From Micromonospora sp. HNM0581 (GTDB lineage: Bacteria > Actinomycetota > Actinomycetes > Mycobacteriales > Micromonosporaceae), in the NCBI RefSeq assembly GCF_012726175.1, contig NZ_JAASAD010000002.1:1-64000 (forward strand): 64,000 bases of DNA, written 5' to 3'. Positions within the stretch are counted from its first letter, which is position 1. Each line of letters starts with the position of its first letter. Positions 1 through 7,731 of the stretch are shown here, piece by piece. The translations under genes were made by a program, and so were the position numbers. A model generated the notes under the pieces. The model made no database searches, was not told where the DNA came from, and saw only the letters and a program-made list of their open reading frames with translations.

Positions 1-103
1 ATCGAAGAGGTCCAGCTGCTGCGACGCTATGCCCAACGTCATCCCAGCAAACTACCCGAAATAGATTCAAAACGATGGCCGCCACGCCGATGGCAGCCAT
101 CGT
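1..103. other. left-edge stretch, no gene assigned
   Basis: The plus strand is open from base 1 to a TGA at 130-132 in frame 1 and could be the tail of a gene cut by the window edge. It contains the hairpin at 71-104 and its codon use is not convincing. The other two frames stop at 62-64 and just past the hairpin. I see no recognisable domain. Confidence 0.25.
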
Positions 104-104
104 T
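71..104. terminator. hairpin, possible intrinsic terminator
   Basis: Arms at 71-83 and 92-104 pair over 12 of 13 positions around an 8-base loop. Read on the minus strand the stem is followed by TTTT, and on the plus strand by TTTAA. It could end a transcript entering from the left edge or one coming from the element side. Shape only. Confidence 0.4.
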
Positions 105-211
105 TAACACCAGTCACCTAGGGCCTTGCTGAGTTCTCCCAACGCCTCAACCGTCGTGTCGTCGACGCCTGGCGGACGCGAGTGGTCCTTGCCAAAGCTG
201 TCGTTTCCCCA
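104..211 (-). pseudogene. decayed fragment of a gene related to the one at 7779-8222
   Basis: Read on the minus strand, about 30 codons encode DHSRPPGVDDTTVEALGELS and KAL before diverging to a stop at 104-106. The intact protein at 7779-8222 has DEHSRLAGVDDTTVEALGEL followed by SKALE near its N-terminus, so the relationship is direct. The fragment has an in-frame TAG upstream (212-214), no start codon, and none of the remaining ~110 residues. Nucleotide similarity ends near 118-120 and continues upstream to about 220. It is a remnant of a paralog or a duplicated locus lying just outside the presumed left end of the integrated element. Confidence 0.75.
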
Positions 212-234
212 CTACCCACGCGCCCATCGCCGCA

Positions 235-245
235 TTCGCTTACCG
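235..245. repeat. candidate left attachment repeat
   Basis: TTCGCTTACCG occurs here and again at 6952-6962, 35 bases after the integrase stop, where AICE att sites usually lie. Similarity does not extend beyond 11 bp and no tRNA is present, so chance is possible. Confidence 0.3.
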
Positions 246-436
246 CAGCCGCGGACGTCAACCCTCCGATGCTTTCGTCCTCTCGCCACTAACCAGTACG
301 AGTAACTGCGTACAGAGTGTGCGATATAGACCGAAGGGGCCATCGGCGTCAGGAAGAGCTGGGCGCGACGTCTCAGGGCGAATCCCGCTGGCCACGTCAC
401 TTTGCAGGGCGCCGACCGGCGACCACGTGCGGGAAG

Positions 437-502
437 CTTGTTGACTTGTCTGCCAAGTGCCGTCTACCTTGGACCTCGCAACTTGGCAGACAAGTCAACA
501 AG
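437..502. promoter_or_regulatory. double-palindrome operator upstream of the element operon
   Basis: Two 22-base arms (437-458 and 481-502) are perfect reverse complements separated by exactly 22 bases. Each arm contains its own palindrome of the form ACTTG-N5-CAAGT (444-458 and 481-495), so the same dyad is displayed twice. The left copy covers the -35 and spacer of the predicted promoter and the right copy covers the likely transcription start. This is the expected architecture for a repressor (a GntR/KorSA-type protein in related AICEs) controlling replication and transfer. No matching regulator gene is present in the element. Confidence 0.75.
441..470 (+). promoter_or_regulatory. predicted promoter of the element operon
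   Basis: TTGACT (441-446) and TACCTT (465-470) are separated by 18 bases and resemble a vegetative actinobacterial promoter. The start would fall near 477, giving a roughly 40-base leader to the GTG/ATG-proximal ribosome site GGAGG (505-509) before the ATG at 517. Both elements lie within the inverted-repeat operator. Confidence 0.55.
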
Positions 503-516
503 TTGGAGGGTGGGCG

Positions 517-912
517 ATGGCTCTGCGTGGCGGTACGAGGTTCGCCGTGCGGTTCGAGGACGTGTTCCCGGCGGGGTGCGCGTTGGTGCCCGAGTCGTTG
601 GGTGAGGTCGAGGACTACGACGAGAAGACGGGCCGGCGGTCCCCGACGAAGGACAAGCTGACTGGCCAGCGGGTGTGGCAGGTCCGGGTGATGGATCTTG
701 ACCCTGAGCTGGGCAAACGGTCGCGGGAGACGACGGTGAAGATCTCGGCGGACTACCAGCCGGTGCCGCCGTCGGGTGCGCCGTTCGAGGCGGTGGAGTT
801 CGACGGCATGACGGTGACGCCGTACGTGGCGAACAACGGTCGGATGGCGTATTCGCTGCGGGCGACCGGGTTGCGGGCTCCGGTGGTCGGCGGCAAGAAG
901 GCGGCGGCGTAG
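517..912 (+). CDS. Pra-like plasmid replication, integration and excision activator
   Basis: This 131-residue soluble protein resembles the family annotated as plasmid replication, integration and excision activator (Pra of pSAM2), recognised from the N-terminal FAVRFEDVFPAG segment, the central WQVRVMDLD segment and the C-terminal AYSLRATGLRAP tail. Pra activates the rep/xis/int genes in related AICEs. The start at 517 is preferred to an upstream in-frame ATG at 457 because GGAGG lies seven bases before it and the longer form would run through the operator. It is the first gene of the element and is followed by a strong hairpin at 924-966, so it may be made in excess over downstream genes. 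Confidence 0.65.
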   Translation: MALRGGTRFAVRFEDVFPAGCALVPESLGEVEDYDEKTGRRSPTKDKLTGQRVWQVRVMDLDPELGKRSRETTVKISADYQPVPPSGAPFEAVEFDGMTVTPYVANNGRMAYSLRATGLRAPVVGGKKAAA

Positions 913-923
913 CCGTTTCAGGT

Positions 924-966
924 GGGGGCGGGGCTGTCTGGTCTTGGCGGACGGCAGCCCCGCCCC
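924..966 (+). terminator. GC-rich hairpin after the first element gene
   Basis: GGGGGCGGGGCTG (924-936) pairs perfectly with CAGCCCCGCCCCC (954-966), a 13-bp stem starting 11 bases after the stop. There is no T-run. It may attenuate transcription into the traB-rep-int genes, since no second clear promoter is seen before 1002. Confidence 0.5.
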
Positions 967-1001
967 CTGGTGTCTCTTCCCCTGCTCTGTCGAGAGAGGT
1001 C

Positions 1002-1187
1002 GTGACTGTGTCCAAGGGTAGGCGTCGGGCTGGCCGTGGCTGGCCTCGGTGTGTCGCGTGTCAGGTCCGGTTCGCACCATCCACCGGTGTTGACGGTCGG
1101 TGTGGGTGCTGCGCCGGGCAGCTCGTTCTTCCGTTCCCGCCGGTGCGTGACGCTGCGGGCCGGTTCGTGTCGCTGCGGGGTGCCTGA
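1002..1187 (+). CDS. small cysteine-rich protein of the element
   Basis: A 61-residue basic protein with a CVAC pair near residue 17 and a CGCC pair near residue 34, a spacing consistent with a small zinc ribbon. The start is GTG with a purine-rich GAGAGAGG just before it. Its TGA overlaps the traB ATG as TGATG (1185-1189), so the two are probably translationally coupled. I do not recognise a named family; similar tiny zinc-binding proteins precede traB in other AICEs, and DNA or RNA binding is only a guess. Confidence 0.55.
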   Translation: MTVSKGRRRAGRGWPRCVACQVRFAPSTGVDGRCGCCAGQLVLPFPPVRDAAGRFVSLRGA

Positions 1188-2809
1188 TGTTCGGGCGGCC
1201 TCGCGGTGACGTAGTGATGACTTCGGCCGGGGACCTGGTGGTGTTCCGGCCGAAGCGGTTCGCGCTGCCGATGTGGGCGGTGCTGCTCGGGCTGGTGCTG
1301 CGTTGGTCCGGCCGGGCCATCTGGTGGTGCCTGCGGCATCCGGTGGCCACCGGCTCGGCGGTGCTGGCGTTGTGGCTGTTCGTCGAGTTCGGCTGGTCGG
1401 GGCTGGTGATGCCGTTGGTGTTGGGGTCTGCGGCCTCGGCGGTGTGGCGGTGGCGGGACGAGTCGTCCTGGTGGACCTGGCTCGCGGGTCCGCTGCTCGG
1501 CGCGTTTCGGCGGGTGTTCGTCTATCGGCGGGTGTGGCGGGAGGCCATGACGCTGTGCGGGCTCGCCGAGACGTACGACCTTCGGCCGGTTCTGCCGCAG
1601 TTGCTGCGGGTGCGGTCGGATCAGGCGCTCGACGTGTTGACCGTCCGCATGGTGCGGGGCCAGACGCCGGAGCAGTTCCAGGCGGTCAGCGCCAACCTGG
1701 CGTACGCGTTCGGCCGGCGACACGTCCGGGTCTATTCGGAACGTCCCGGCGACCCACCGACCCGTACCGGGCACGCGGCATGGTTGCTGCGTCTGGTGGA
1801 CCGGGTGCGGTTCCGGGATCGGCCGACGCTGGTTTACCTGGCGGTGGTGCGTACCGACGCGCTGCGCACGGTGGTGCCGCCGTTCGACGTGCCGGCGGTG
1901 CCGGACTTCACCGCGCTGCCCCTGGCCCGGCGGGAGGACCTGCGTCCCTGGTCGCTGCACCTGCTCGCCACGCATGTTCTGGTTGGTGGGGCGACCCGTT
2001 CCGGTAAGGGGTCGGTGTTGTGGTCCCTGGTGCGGATCCTCGGCGGCGGGATCGCCTCCGGTCTCGTGCGGCTCTGGGTGATCGACCCGAAGGGCGGAAT
2101 GGAGTTCGCGCTCGGCCGTCCGATGTTCGCCCGGTTCGCCTGCAAGTCCTTCGAGGCCATGGCCGACCTGCTCGACGAGGCCGTCACGGTGCTGAGGGAG
2201 CGGCAGACCCGGCTTGCGGGCACGGTGCGGGTGCATACGCCGACGGAGGCTGACCCGCTGGTCGTGGTCGTCGTCGACGAGATGGCCGCGCTGACCGCGT
2301 ACCTGCAAGATGTCGAGCTGCGGAAGCGCATCGCCTCGTCGCTGGGGCTGCTGCTGTCCCAGGGTGCCGGGGTCGGTGTCCTGGTGGTGGCGGCGTTGCA
2401 GGATCCGCGTAAGGACGTGCTGCCGTTTAGGGACCTGTTCCCGACCCGCATCGCGCTCGGCCTTACCGAGGCGTCCCAGGTCGACATGGTCCTTGGTGAC
2501 GGTGCCCGCACCCGAGGCGCCCTGGCGGACCAGATGCCCCGGTGGGCGAAGGGCGTCGGGTACGTGATCCTCGACGGCACCCCCGACCCGATGCGGGTCC
2601 GCTTCTCGTACGTCTCCGACGACGACATCCGCGACATGGCCCGCCAGTACCCGGCCCCCGTCGACGCGGCGGACATCCTCGCCCAAGTCGGCCGGGAAAC
2701 CGCCCCCGAACCGACTCGGCCACCGCTGCCGCGTACGCCGTCCGGGCCGCTGCTGCCCGAATCGCTGCGCAACCTCCTCGATCGCGACACCAGGGGTGAG
2801 GGCCGATGA
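1187..2809 (+). CDS. traB: TraB-type FtsK/SpoIIIE DNA translocase
   Basis: The 540-residue product would be the conjugation motor that moves double-stranded element DNA between mycelial cells. Hydrophobic stretches near residues 28-45 and 55-95 would anchor it in the membrane. The FtsK domain has Walker A GGATRSGKGS near residues 267-276 and Walker B VVVVVDEMAAL near 360-370, followed by the LGLLLSQGAGVGV and VVAALQDPRKD segments typical of this ATPase group. It overlaps its neighbours on both sides (TGATG with the small upstream gene, ATGA with the downstream gene). Length and domain layout fit AICE TraB proteins, which work alone without a type IV secretion system. Confidence 0.9.
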   Translation: MFGRPRGDVVMTSAGDLVVFRPKRFALPMWAVLLGLVLRWSGRAIWWCLRHPVATGSAVLALWLFVEFGWSGLVMPLVLGSAASAVWRWRDESSWWTWLAGPLLGAFRRVFVYRRVWREAMTLCGLAETYDLRPVLPQLLRVRSDQALDVLTVRMVRGQTPEQFQAVSANLAYAFGRRHVRVYSERPGDPPTRTGHAAWLLRLVDRVRFRDRPTLVYLAVVRTDALRTVVPPFDVPAVPDFTALPLARREDLRPWSLHLLATHVLVGGATRSGKGSVLWSLVRILGGGIASGLVRLWVIDPKGGMEFALGRPMFARFACKSFEAMADLLDEAVTVLRERQTRLAGTVRVHTPTEADPLVVVVVDEMAALTAYLQDVELRKRIASSLGLLLSQGAGVGVLVVAALQDPRKDVLPFRDLFPTRIALGLTEASQVDMVLGDGARTRGALADQMPRWAKGVGYVILDGTPDPMRVRFSYVSDDDIRDMARQYPAPVDAADILAQVGRETAPEPTRPPLPRTPSGPLLPESLRNLLDRDTRGEGR

Positions 2810-3054
2810 CCGCGCCCGGCCGCCGCTTCTACCGGCTGCGTACCCCCGAACCGGTCACCGCCGTGTCCGTGCGCGTCGACCCGGAGCGGCCTGACCCGTA
2901 CCCGGTCTATCTCGCGGTCGGTGCGGGCCGACGCCGCATGTCCCTGACCCCCGACGAGGCGTGGGCGCTGTGGCGCTGCCTCTCCGAAGCGGTCGCCTCG
3001 CTCGGCACCCCACCTGACTACATCCGTACCGACATCCGACCCGCCCGGAGGTAA
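2806..3054 (+). CDS. small element protein of unknown function
   Basis: An 82-residue soluble protein starting in the ATGA overlap with the traB stop. It has a FYRLRTPEPVTAVSVRVDPE N-terminal half that looks beta-rich and a helical LTPDEAWALWRCLSEAVASL segment. No family is recognised. Position between traB and the membrane-protein gene and the tight coupling suggest a role in transfer or its control, which is inference. Confidence 0.6.
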   Translation: MTAPGRRFYRLRTPEPVTAVSVRVDPERPDPYPVYLAVGAGRRRMSLTPDEAWALWRCLSEAVASLGTPPDYIRTDIRPARR

Positions 3055-3059
3055 CCGCC

Positions 3060-3251
3060 GTGAACACCCTCACCCGCGTCTTCAACCGGCTCCGGCGTCC
3101 GCTACACATCCGGCTTGTCGGCCCCGCCCACCAGACCGCCGCCGCACTGCACGGCGTGGCGCAGATGGTCGACCGCCGCCCCGACATGAACGGCCGACGC
3201 ATCCGCATCGACCTCACCATCCGCGAGACGCCGCTGGAGGAATGGCGATGA
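3060..3251 (+). CDS. small basic element protein of unknown function
   Basis: A 63-residue arginine-rich protein with a GTG start five bases after the previous stop. No domain is recognised. Its stop TGA (3249-3251) overlaps the ATG at 3248 of the next gene. The tight packing supports it being translated, though its size makes this less certain than for its neighbours. Confidence 0.5.
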   Translation: MNTLTRVFNRLRRPLHIRLVGPAHQTAAALHGVAQMVDRRPDMNGRRIRIDLTIRETPLEEWR

Positions 3252-3793
3252 CCGCCCGCACGGAATCCGCGGTACGCCTGGTGATCCTGCTCGCCATTGG
3301 CACCATGGCCGGCGCCGCCGCCTTCACCCACGTTCACGACCTGTCCGTTGCCCACGGCCAACCGCACTGGATCGGCTGGGCCAACGCCGTAGCGGTCGAG
3401 CTGATGGCGATCTACCTCGGCCTAGAGATCCGTGCCCGGCGTCGCACCGGCCGCCCGGTTGGTCTGGTCGGCTCGCTCCTGGTGGCGTTCGCGCTGCTCT
3501 CCCTCGCCGCCCAAGTAGCGGGCGCTGAACCGTCCGTGTGGGGGTGGATCGTGGCGGCGGTGCCATCGCTGGCGTTCCTCGCCCTGGTCAAGGTCGTTCT
3601 CTCCAACAACCCGGTCACCCCACCGGCCGTCGAGCCGAACCCACCGACTGTGTACCGGTCCGATGAACCCGCGCAGGCCACCGAAGTCGAACCCGCTCGC
3701 CTGGCCGAACCGACGCCGTCCGTCGTTCCGGCGGTGCTGCCGCCCCGTGCTGTCCAGCCGAATCGGCCGCACGTCGTCGGGATCATCCGATGA
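3248..3793 (+). CDS. DUF2637 membrane protein, SpdB-like
   Basis: This 181-residue protein has four predicted membrane segments (about residues 9-28, 42-60, 68-87 and 95-114) and a proline/glutamate-rich cytoplasmic tail. It matches the DUF2637 group commonly found in actinobacterial conjugative elements and is likely to support plasmid spread through the mycelium like Spd proteins. An ATG at 3242 is in frame, but 3248 is chosen because GGAGG at 3236-3240 is seven bases before it and it forms the ATGA overlap used throughout this operon. The 3' end overlaps rep by ATGA (3790-3793). Confidence 0.75.
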   Translation: MTARTESAVRLVILLAIGTMAGAAAFTHVHDLSVAHGQPHWIGWANAVAVELMAIYLGLEIRARRRTGRPVGLVGSLLVAFALLSLAAQVAGAEPSVWGWIVAAVPSLAFLALVKVVLSNNPVTPPAVEPNPPTVYRSDEPAQATEVEPARLAEPTPSVVPAVLPPRAVQPNRPHVVGIIR

Positions 3794-5538
3794 CCGCTGC
3801 GACCTTGCCCGGCCTCGAACCCGCCCCGACCCCGGCTGCATCACCTCGGCCGGGGTCGCGGGCGGCCCGCATGGCACTACCCCGCTCCGTCGACGTCCTC
3901 AAGGAAATCGCCGCCGAGTACGGCGTCTGCGTCCGCCCCCTCGCGATGCGTCGCACCGACCTGAACACCGGCCTGACCGAGGTCATCGACCTGCCCTGCG
4001 GCGCGACCCGGGAAGACAAGTGCGGCCCGTGCGCAAAGAAGAACCGCCGACTGCGGCAGGCCCAGATCCGGGAAGGCTGGCACCGCGACGACGAACCACT
4101 ACCCCCACCTGAACCGGCGACCGAGGAACAGAAGGCGTTGGTCCTGCTGCGCGGGCACCTGGAGTTCTCCCGCGACGAGGCATCCCGGGCCAGCCAATGG
4201 GACCAGGTTGACGACCTCGACGAGGCGATCCGCGAAGTAGAAGAGGCGATCACGGCCGAAGGACTCCGGGGCCGCGTCGCCCCGCCACACGCCACCGGCG
4301 ACGACCAGGACGACGAGGACAACGGCCGGCGTCGCAAGCGTTCCACCCGCCGTCGACAGGACGCACCGGACTTGCCTCGGCGCAAGGTCGAGCGACGCAC
4401 CGTCGGCCGCACCTACACCGCCCCGGACGGCACCGCCTACCGGCCGTCGATGTGGCTCACGCTCACCCTCGACTCCTACGGCCCGGTCCGACCCGACGGC
4501 ACCCCGCTCAACCCAGACAGGTACGACTACCGCCGCGCCGCCTGGGACGCCGTCCACTTCCCCCGGCTGCTGGACCGGTTCTGGCAGAACCTGCGCCGCT
4601 GTGAAGGATGGAACGTCCAGTACGCCGGCTGCGTCGAGCCCCAACGCCGACTCGCCCCCCACGCGCACTTCGCCATCCGGGGCACCATCCCGCGCGACGT
4701 GCTGCGTACCGTGGCGGCGGCGACCTATCACCAGGTGTGGTGGCCCAGCGTCGATGTCCAGCGGTACACCCTCGACCGCCTCCCGGTCTGGGACGAGCAG
4801 GCTTCCGCGTGGGTAGACCCGGACAGCCGCGCGCCGCTGACCACCTGGTCGGAAGCCCTCGACGCCATCGACGACGACCCGGACGCGGAACCCGTGCACG
4901 TCGTGCGCTTCGGCTCCCAGGTCGACGCTCGCGGCGTCATGCCCGGCACCGAGGACGCCGAGCGGACCATCCGCTACGTCACGAAGTACATCACCAAGCA
5001 CACCGGAGACGTTCACAAGATCACCACCGACCGGCAGCGGGCGCACCTCGACCGGCTCTGGCAGGAACTCCAGATCACCCCCTGCACCGACCGCTGCGCC
5101 AACTGGCTGCTCTACGGCATACAGCCACGCAAGGCGAACGCGAAACTCAAGCCGGGTCGCTGCAAGGGCAAAGTCCACCAACGAGACACCCTCGGTATCG
5201 GCGGCCGGCGCATCCTCATCTCCCGCGACTGGTCCGGCAAAACCCTCTCCGACCACAAACACGACGTACGCGCCTGGGTACGGGCACTGCTCGGCGTCAG
5301 CGTCGGCCTCGAAGGTGTCGACGACCAGGGCGCCACCGTCGAACCCGTCCGCCACGCCTGGGAACTCGCCCGACCCGACGACCCCGACGTCGGACCGCTG
5401 GCACATCGGCTGCTTCGGGCGATCGGCGAACGTGCCCGCTGGCGCTCCGAACTCCTCGCCGCCAAGGACCGCGCCGCCCAGCTCCCGGGCACCGAATCGA
5501 CGTCGGGCACGAACGGCATGACGGGTGAGGGGCAGTGA
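3790..5538 (+). CDS. repSA: RepSA-type rolling-circle replication initiator
   Basis: The 582-residue protein matches AICE replication initiators. A cysteine cluster (CGATREDKCGPC, about residues 70-81) is followed by a charged linker, then the HUH-type metal-binding motif PHAHF near residue 290 and the tyrosine motif YVTKYITKHTG near 396, which would nick the origin. A second Cys-rich patch (TPCTDRCANW) follows around residue 432. It would replicate the excised element before transfer. It overlaps the genes on both sides by ATGA/GTGA. The origin is not identified; in related elements it lies in or near rep. Confidence 0.85.
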   Translation: MTAATLPGLEPAPTPAASPRPGSRAARMALPRSVDVLKEIAAEYGVCVRPLAMRRTDLNTGLTEVIDLPCGATREDKCGPCAKKNRRLRQAQIREGWHRDDEPLPPPEPATEEQKALVLLRGHLEFSRDEASRASQWDQVDDLDEAIREVEEAITAEGLRGRVAPPHATGDDQDDEDNGRRRKRSTRRRQDAPDLPRRKVERRTVGRTYTAPDGTAYRPSMWLTLTLDSYGPVRPDGTPLNPDRYDYRRAAWDAVHFPRLLDRFWQNLRRCEGWNVQYAGCVEPQRRLAPHAHFAIRGTIPRDVLRTVAAATYHQVWWPSVDVQRYTLDRLPVWDEQASAWVDPDSRAPLTTWSEALDAIDDDPDAEPVHVVRFGSQVDARGVMPGTEDAERTIRYVTKYITKHTGDVHKITTDRQRAHLDRLWQELQITPCTDRCANWLLYGIQPRKANAKLKPGRCKGKVHQRDTLGIGGRRILISRDWSGKTLSDHKHDVRAWVRALLGVSVGLEGVDDQGATVEPVRHAWELARPDDPDVGPLAHRLLRAIGERARWRSELLAAKDRAAQLPGTESTSGTNGMTGEGQ

Positions 5539-5720
5539 CGGTGGCGCACGATGGGCTCTGGACGATCCGGGACGTGGCGGCGTACCTGCGGATACCGCCC
5601 GAGACGCTGTACCGCTGGCGCAAGGTGAAGTACGGTCCGCCGGCGGCTCGCGTCGGTCGACACCTGCGGTACGAGCCGGAAGCGGTCCGATCCTGGGTAC
5701 GTGAGCAGGCGGCAGCCTGA
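5535..5720 (+). CDS. xis: excisionase (Xis), MerR-like helix-turn-helix
   Basis: A 61-residue winged-helix protein with the layout WTIRDVAAYLRIPPETLYRW then RVGRHLRYEPEAVRSWV, the standard pattern of small AICE and phage Xis proteins. It would bend att DNA to direct the integrase toward excision. GTG start at 5535 with GTGAGGGG just upstream, overlapping the rep stop. Its TGA overlaps the integrase ATG (5718-5722), tying their expression together. Confidence 0.85.
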   Translation: MTVAHDGLWTIRDVAAYLRIPPETLYRWRKVKYGPPAARVGRHLRYEPEAVRSWVREQAAA

Positions 5721-6916
5721 TGGGACACGTAGAGGATCGTTGGTACAAGACGCTGCGCCACCCGGGCGGGCAACGGGAGCGGGTCAAGACGGAACTGTTC
5801 GGCAAGGGCCTGCGCTACCGGGTTCGCTACATCGGCCCGGACGGCAAGGAACGCAAGAAGTCGTTCCCGGACCGGGCCAAGCGGGACGCTGAGGCATTCC
5901 TCGTCTCCACCGAGTCGGACAAGCTCAGGGGCTCGTACGTCGACCCGAAAGCCGGCCGGATCACCTTCGCGGAGTACGCCGAGAACTGGCTACGGACACG
6001 CTCGTTCGACGAGTCGACCAGGGAGAGCACCGAGTTTCGGGTACGCAAGCACCTGCTGCCATTCTTCGGCTCGGAGCACCTGGCGTCGATCAAGCCGGGC
6101 CATATCCGAGAGTGGGACGCGAGCATGGTCGGCAAGCTGGCTCCGGCGACTCGGGCCGTGGTCTTTGCTCACCTGCGGACCATCCTCGGCGCGGCCGTCG
6201 ACGACGAGCGGATCGCCAAGAATCCCTGTTCGGCAAAGTCGGTCAAGCCTCCACGACCGGTTCAGCGTCGGGTGGTGCCCTGGCGGTACGACCAGGTTTC
6301 GGCAATCCGCGGCGGCCTCGCCCAGCGCTACCGCCCCATGGTCGACCTGGGGGCCGGCTGCGGTCTGCGGCAGGGGGAGATCCTGGGCCTCGGGGTCGAC
6401 GACATCGACTTTGACGCCGGCTGGGTCCACGTCTGCCGTCAGGTCAAACTCGTCTGCTCCCGGCTCGTCTTCGGGCTACCCAAGAATGACCGCGACCGTC
6501 GGATACCGCTGCCCGACTCCGTCGCCCAGGTGCTACGCCAGCACATCGACGACTTCGCCCCGGTGTCGCTCACCCTGCCGTGGGAGGACCCGGCCACCGA
6601 CGAGCGGGTCACGGTCCCGCTGCTGTTCACCACCACCCGGCGCGGCGCGATCAACCGACGCACCTTCGACAACAAGAGCTGGCGTCCCGCCGTCGTGGCA
6701 GCGGGCATCACGCCGACCCGCGCCACCGGGATGCACGCACTACGCCACTTCTACGCCTCGTCGCTGCTCGACGCGGGGGAGAGCATCAAGGCCCTCGCCT
6801 CGTACCTCGGCCACGCCGACCCCGGTTTCACCCTCCGCGTCTACACCCACCTGATGCCCGCCAGCGAGGAACGCACCCGCAACGCGATCGACATGCTGTT
6901 CGGCAATGCGTTGTGA
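5720..6916 (+). CDS. int: tyrosine-recombinase integrase
   Basis: The 398-residue product has an N-terminal AP2-like arm-binding part, a SAM-like core-binding domain (about residues 70-150) and the catalytic domain. Catalytic residues are visible: Arg in CGLRQGEILGL near 216, HALRH near 339-343, LGH near 364 and the nucleophile Tyr in VYTHL near 375. It catalyses site-specific integration and excision. It is the last gene of the element, with the presumed att site about 35 bases downstream. Confidence 0.93.
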   Translation: MGHVEDRWYKTLRHPGGQRERVKTELFGKGLRYRVRYIGPDGKERKKSFPDRAKRDAEAFLVSTESDKLRGSYVDPKAGRITFAEYAENWLRTRSFDESTRESTEFRVRKHLLPFFGSEHLASIKPGHIREWDASMVGKLAPATRAVVFAHLRTILGAAVDDERIAKNPCSAKSVKPPRPVQRRVVPWRYDQVSAIRGGLAQRYRPMVDLGAGCGLRQGEILGLGVDDIDFDAGWVHVCRQVKLVCSRLVFGLPKNDRDRRIPLPDSVAQVLRQHIDDFAPVSLTLPWEDPATDERVTVPLLFTTTRRGAINRRTFDNKSWRPAVVAAGITPTRATGMHALRHFYASSLLDAGESIKALASYLGHADPGFTLRVYTHLMPASEERTRNAIDMLFGNAL

Positions 6917-6951
6917 GTAGATGCGCCTCCGCTTGCCGCTGCCGCACACCG

Positions 6952-6962
6952 TTCGCTTACCG
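6952..6962. repeat. candidate right attachment repeat
   Basis: The same 11 bases as at 235-245, 35 bases beyond the integrase stop. Position fits an att site; length and lack of a tRNA make the assignment tentative. Confidence 0.3.
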
Positions 6963-7024
6963 AACTGCGTCGTAGGCGTCGGCTAACGTCCCGCCAGGCA
7001 ATGAACCCACATGGGGAGGATTGG

Positions 7025-7636
7025 ATGAGGCAGAGTCGCGGAGCGATGCCCAGCCTCTATCGAATAGCCGAGCACTGGATGTCGCGATATGAGGCCGTTT
7101 TTCCTGATCTGTATGCGCACTGGATCGGCTGGGGCGAGCCGTTCTGCTTTAGGTGTAGTTGGTTGGCACCCGTCGACTACAGGCAGGGAAGCCTTGCTGC
7201 GGTGTGGGGCTCGGCAGGTGGATGGCTGGAGAGAGCGCATCTGCACGACTGGGCGCTCGGCGGATCGAATGAGCCGGAGAACTTGGTGCCACTGTGCCGG
7301 CAATGCCACGACATCATGCCGGAGTTCTCCTGCAGGCAGTCGGCGATCTCCTATGTTTGCGACGGTGTGCGGAAGAACAGTTGGTGGCAGTTCTATACAG
7401 ATGGGGCATTCGGTGCAGATGCCGGTTTTCCCAACCCCCCTTCCAAAGCCAAGCTGCTGCGTGATGCCTACGTGCGCTTCATCGAGATTGAGAGGCTGGT
7501 CGCGGCGGCCACCAAGGGTGATGAGAGCGCTGTGGCCCGGGTGCGAAGGCTGATTAATGACGAGTCCTGGCCGGCCCGTTCGCCGGGAGTGCGCGATCTT
7601 CCGGCCACGGACTCGGGCGCCCTGGCGACGCCCTGA
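7025..7636 (+). CDS. HNH-endonuclease-like protein
   Basis: A 203-residue protein with the HNH layout: a CFRC zinc pair near residues 40-43, then ERAHLHDWALGGSNEPENLV with the histidine core near 70-75, and the second zinc pair LCRQCHDIM near 94-99. Such proteins cut DNA, but the substrate is unknown. The start at 7025 follows a strong GGGGAGGA at 7013-7020; an in-frame ATG at 7001 lacks one. Codons ending in A/T are clearly commoner than in neighbours, so horizontal origin is likely. It sits just outside the presumed right end of the AICE and could be cargo if the true end lies further right. Confidence 0.65.
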   Translation: MRQSRGAMPSLYRIAEHWMSRYEAVFPDLYAHWIGWGEPFCFRCSWLAPVDYRQGSLAAVWGSAGGWLERAHLHDWALGGSNEPENLVPLCRQCHDIMPEFSCRQSAISYVCDGVRKNSWWQFYTDGAFGADAGFPNPPSKAKLLRDAYVRFIEIERLVAAATKGDESAVARVRRLINDESWPARSPGVRDLPATDSGALATP

Positions 7637-7731
7637 GCGGGTGCATGGCGAACGAAACGCCTGCTCAGGGCGCGAATCGCGTTCATAATCCGGCGTACAG
7701 GTCGACTCGTCCGTCGCCCACCAGATCAGAA

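Larger units (their letters stand above)
235..6962 (+). mobile_element. actinomycete integrative and conjugative element (AICE), pSAM2-like
   Basis: The gene set is diagnostic: Pra-like activator, FtsK/SpoIIIE-type TraB translocase, DUF2637/SpdB-like membrane protein, RepSA-type replication initiator, Xis and tyrosine integrase, all on the plus strand. Most neighbours overlap by 1-4 bases, so one mRNA from the promoter near 441-470 probably covers 517-6916. The boundaries are inferred from an 11-bp direct repeat (TTCGCTTACCG) at 235-245 and 6952-6962 and are uncertain. No KorSA-type repressor, NUDIX protein or tRNA target gene is visible, so the element is either minimal or relies on chromosomal regulators. 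Confidence 0.85.

Noticed and set aside
1..132. Plus-strand open frame at the window edge
   Set aside because: It crosses a hairpin and has no recognisable domain or convincing codon bias; reported only as an unassigned stretch.
375..410. GGGCGAATCCCG looked like a tRNA T-arm near the left AICE end
   Set aside because: The TTC of the T-loop is missing, no acceptor, D or anticodon stems can be folded, and no CCA-like end fits.
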